From Promethearchaeia archaeon (GTDB lineage: Archaea; Asgardarchaeota; Lokiarchaeia; Sigyniarchaeales; SOKP01), in NCBI GenBank assembly GCA_029856155.1, contig JAHQWL010000093.1, forward strand, positions 19,834-83,833: a stretch of 64,000 nt of DNA, in the 5' to 3' direction. This document shows, in pieces, positions 62,219 to 64,000 of the stretch (position 1 is the first letter of the stretch; the number at the start of each line of letters is the position of its first letter). Made by a program: the position numbers and the translations under genes. The notes beneath the pieces are model-generated. The model saw only the letters and a list, made by a program, of their open reading frames with translations. It ran no database searches and was not told the DNA's origin.

Positions 62219-62749
62219 ATGTCAAAAAGAACACAAAGAAAATCGATGGAATATATTAAAAAAGATTATGTTAGAACTCGAACCACGCCTGGTAGCTGGT
62301 ACCTTCCCAGTTATAAATATAAATTCAATATTACTCATTTTAAACCTTTTCTAGATAAATTAAAGGAAAGAAAGTTAGTAGGTCTGCAATGTTCGAGTTG
62401 TAATCGTGTTTTCTTTCCCCCTAAAATTATCTGTGGAAAATGTATGGTAAAACCCGATCGATGGGTAGATTTACGTGAAACAGGGAGGGTTGCTACATTT
62501 ACTATAACATATCTAAAGGATCCAGAAACTGGGGACGTAATAGAAAGACCCATTGTATTAGTACAACAAGATGGATCAGATACTACTTTCACTGCTGAAT
62601 TAAGCCCTGATGTTGATTATAAAGACACTTATATAGGAATGCCAGTCAAAGTCCATTGGGCGGAAGAATGTACGGGGGGATTAATGGATATTCTTTATTA
62701 TGATTTAGTCGAAGATGATTCAAAAGATTTAGAATTACGTAAAGACTAA
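62219..62749 (+). CDS. DUF35 zinc-ribbon/OB-fold protein (locus 3, second)
   Basis: The 176-residue protein has a basic N-terminal extension of about 50 residues, the zinc ribbon CSSC...CGKC (about residues 59-81) and the DUF35 OB-fold (GRVATFTITYLK to VHWAEECTGG). The GAGGT site lies upstream of the ATG. It closes the second thiolase-DUF35 cassette and is followed immediately by a T8 tract. Its longer N terminus distinguishes it from the three other DUF35 proteins of the two cassettes. Confidence 0.87.
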   Translation: MSKRTQRKSMEYIKKDYVRTRTTPGSWYLPSYKYKFNITHFKPFLDKLKERKLVGLQCSSCNRVFFPPKIICGKCMVKPDRWVDLRETGRVATFTITYLKDPETGDVIERPIVLVQQDGSDTTFTAELSPDVDYKDTYIGMPVKVHWAEECTGGLMDILYYDLVEDDSKDLELRKD

Positions 62750-62751
62750 TC

Positions 62752-62759
62752 TTTTTTTT
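62752..62759 (+). terminator. Poly-T terminator after thiolase-DUF35 locus 3
   Basis: Eight T residues start 3 bp after the stop codon, followed by a second T-rich run. A convergent gene ends at 62808, which fits a transcript end here. Confidence 0.45.
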
Positions 62760-62807
62760 CTTTTTATTTTAGTTCCTTTATCAAAATGGAAAAATTGTAT
62801 TAGAGTT

Positions 62808-63872
62808 TTATTTACTTAAAAAACTACTTAATACCTTACCTATTTTTTGAATAGAATACTGGATATCTTCTTCGTTTATTCCATAATGAGTTACAAATCT
62901 TATTTTTTCCTTACTAATATTAAAAGACTTAACACCTTCTTTTCCAAGCTCAGTTACTATTTTAAATATACGTGTTTTCTTCATAAGTTCAACAATTACA
63001 ATATTGGTCTCAGGTTTATGTATTTTTATAGGTAAATCGTAGGATTCAATCCCCTCATAAAGTAATTTGGCATTTTTATGATCTTCCTCGAGTCTTTTAA
63101 TCCACTTTTCTTCAAGTGCAATTGAACCAAAGGAGGCTATTATTCCCGCTTGACGCATACCCCCACCAAGCATTTTTCGATATCTCCTTGCCGTGGTAAT
63201 AAAATCTTTTGATCCAGCAACAATAGATCCTACTGGACATGAGAGTCCTTTAGACAAGCAAAACATAACACTATCAGTATGTTTAGTGAATTCTGTAACT
63301 GGAACTTTTAAGCCTACTGCTGCGTTGAATATCCTTGCTCCATCTAAATGCAATTTTAAATCATTTTTTTCTGAAAATTTCTTCATATCTTTAATTACTT
63401 CTGGTTGAATAATCACTCCTCCATGATAATTATGAGTGTTTTCTACAGATAAGAGAGTTGTAGGTGGTTCATGTATATCCTCTTTATCACGAATTAATTG
63501 TTGTAATTGATCAAATGAGGGAACGCCTTTAATCGATGGGTAAGTTCTGATCATTAAGCCTCCAATACGAGCTGCACTTCCTACTTCATTTTTGTATATA
63601 TGACTTAATTCCTCTAAAAGAATCTCATCACCGGGATTAGTTTGTGAGAGAAGTGAAACTAAGTTTCCTTGTGTCCCAGAAGTAACAAATAATGCTACTT
63701 CTTTTCCAATAACTTTAGCTGCTTTTTCTTCCAACTCATTTACAGTTGGATCTTCTCCTTCAACATCATCTCCAATTTTGGAATCATCAAGTGATCTTAA
63801 TGCTTCCCACATTTCTTGTGAGGGTTTAGTTACAGTATCAGAACGTAAATCTACAATTTTCAATTTAATCAA
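62808..63872 (-). CDS. ltaE: Low-specificity L-threonine aldolase
   Basis: The 354-residue PLP enzyme of fold type I has the family start VDLRSDTVTKPSQEMWEAL and GDDVEGEDPTVNELE, the phosphate loop VTSGTQGNLVS, HLDGARIFNAAV with the cofactor Asp, and the PLP lysine in MFCLSKGLSCPVGS. It cleaves L-threonine or L-allo-threonine to glycine and acetaldehyde (EC 4.1.2.48). The acetaldehyde could feed the AOR or the alcohol dehydrogenase, though these are 12 kb away and the link is speculative. It is convergent with thiolase-DUF35 locus 3. Confidence 0.92.
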   Translation of the reverse strand: MIKLKIVDLRSDTVTKPSQEMWEALRSLDDSKIGDDVEGEDPTVNELEEKAAKVIGKEVALFVTSGTQGNLVSLLSQTNPGDEILLEELSHIYKNEVGSAARIGGLMIRTYPSIKGVPSFDQLQQLIRDKEDIHEPPTTLLSVENTHNYHGGVIIQPEVIKDMKKFSEKNDLKLHLDGARIFNAAVGLKVPVTEFTKHTDSVMFCLSKGLSCPVGSIVAGSKDFITTARRYRKMLGGGMRQAGIIASFGSIALEEKWIKRLEEDHKNAKLLYEGIESYDLPIKIHKPETNIVIVELMKKTRIFKIVTELGKEGVKSFNISKEKIRFVTHYGINEEDIQYSIQKIGKVLSSFLSK

Positions 63873-64000
63873 AACTTTATTAATAATAAGTTAAATCTCT
63901 ATAATGTTTCAGACTATTAAAACAAGTAAAATGTACTTATTTAATTTCAAGTAATATTATCAAATAAATTTTGATAAATTAATTGTGGTTGAAGTCCGAC

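Noticed and set aside
36148..62749. Calling the five thiolase-fold genes acetyl-CoA acetyltransferases or HMG-CoA synthase partners
   Set aside because: All five lack the nucleophilic Cys and four lack the GHP-loop His, and no HMG-CoA synthase is encoded nearby, so a normal acetoacetyl-CoA thiolase role is not supported.
63981..64000. End sequence resembling a tRNA T-arm (GGTTGAAGTCC)
   Set aside because: No acceptor, D or anticodon arm can be drawn in the flanking visible bases, so a tRNA is not supported.

Overview
The window looks like chromosomal DNA of an Asgard archaeon, most likely of the Lokiarchaeia type. This is an inference. It rests on very AT-rich DNA with dense short-spaced genes, archaeal information-processing genes (eukaryote/archaeal-type glycyl-tRNA synthetase, archaeal beta-CASP nuclease, DHH/RecJ-like nuclease, archaemetzincin), three tetrahydromethanopterin C1 enzymes, and a Rag/Gtr-like small GTPase fused to a roadblock-like domain. 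No rRNA, tRNA, CRISPR array, insertion sequence or phage gene was recognised.

Left part (about 1-34.6 kb): mostly housekeeping and lineage-specific genes. The C1 enzymes Mch (4.5-5.5 kb), Mtd (12.5-13.3 kb) and Ftr (13.5-14.4 kb) are consecutive steps of the methyl branch of the archaeal Wood-Ljungdahl pathway, and no methyl-CoM reductase gene is present here. MTA phosphorylase, a PfkB nucleoside/sugar kinase and adenine phosphoribosyltransferase (8.7-11.2 kb) form an adenine-salvage neighbourhood. A two-gene unit (14.4-18.9 kb) encodes large membrane-anchored extracellular proteins. Around them are GlyRS, a GNAT acetyltransferase, TPR proteins, a HAD hydrolase, an AmrS-type radical SAM enzyme, FAD-dependent glycerol-3-phosphate dehydrogenase, a stand-alone CheY-like receiver and a DEDD-type exonuclease. 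Three genes outside the usual size or start rules deserve attention: a 59-codon ORF at 2997, a 53-residue zinc-ribbon protein with a TTG start at 26972, and a membrane protein cut by the left edge.

Right part (34.6-63.9 kb): an acyl-CoA metabolic island. It has two acyl-CoA dehydrogenases, two acyl-CoA ligases, two crotonase-family proteins, a FadH-like dienoyl-CoA reductase, a beta-keto acid cleavage enzyme, a tungsten aldehyde:ferredoxin oxidoreductase, an iron alcohol dehydrogenase, an SCP2 domain protein, a CrtI-like FAD oxidoreductase coupled to a flavin/2Fe-2S reductase, and three loci pairing thiolase-fold proteins with DUF35 zinc-ribbon/OB proteins.

The most unusual element is in those three loci. 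All five thiolase-fold proteins lack the nucleophilic cysteine. The four in the two duplicated cassettes (41.1-44.4 kb and 59.3-62.7 kb) also carry Asn in place of the GHPxGATG-loop histidine. I infer a paired, repurposed thiolase-DUF35 system, possibly aldol/retro-aldol chemistry on branched or cyclic acyl-CoAs by analogy with Ltp2-ChsH2(DUF35).
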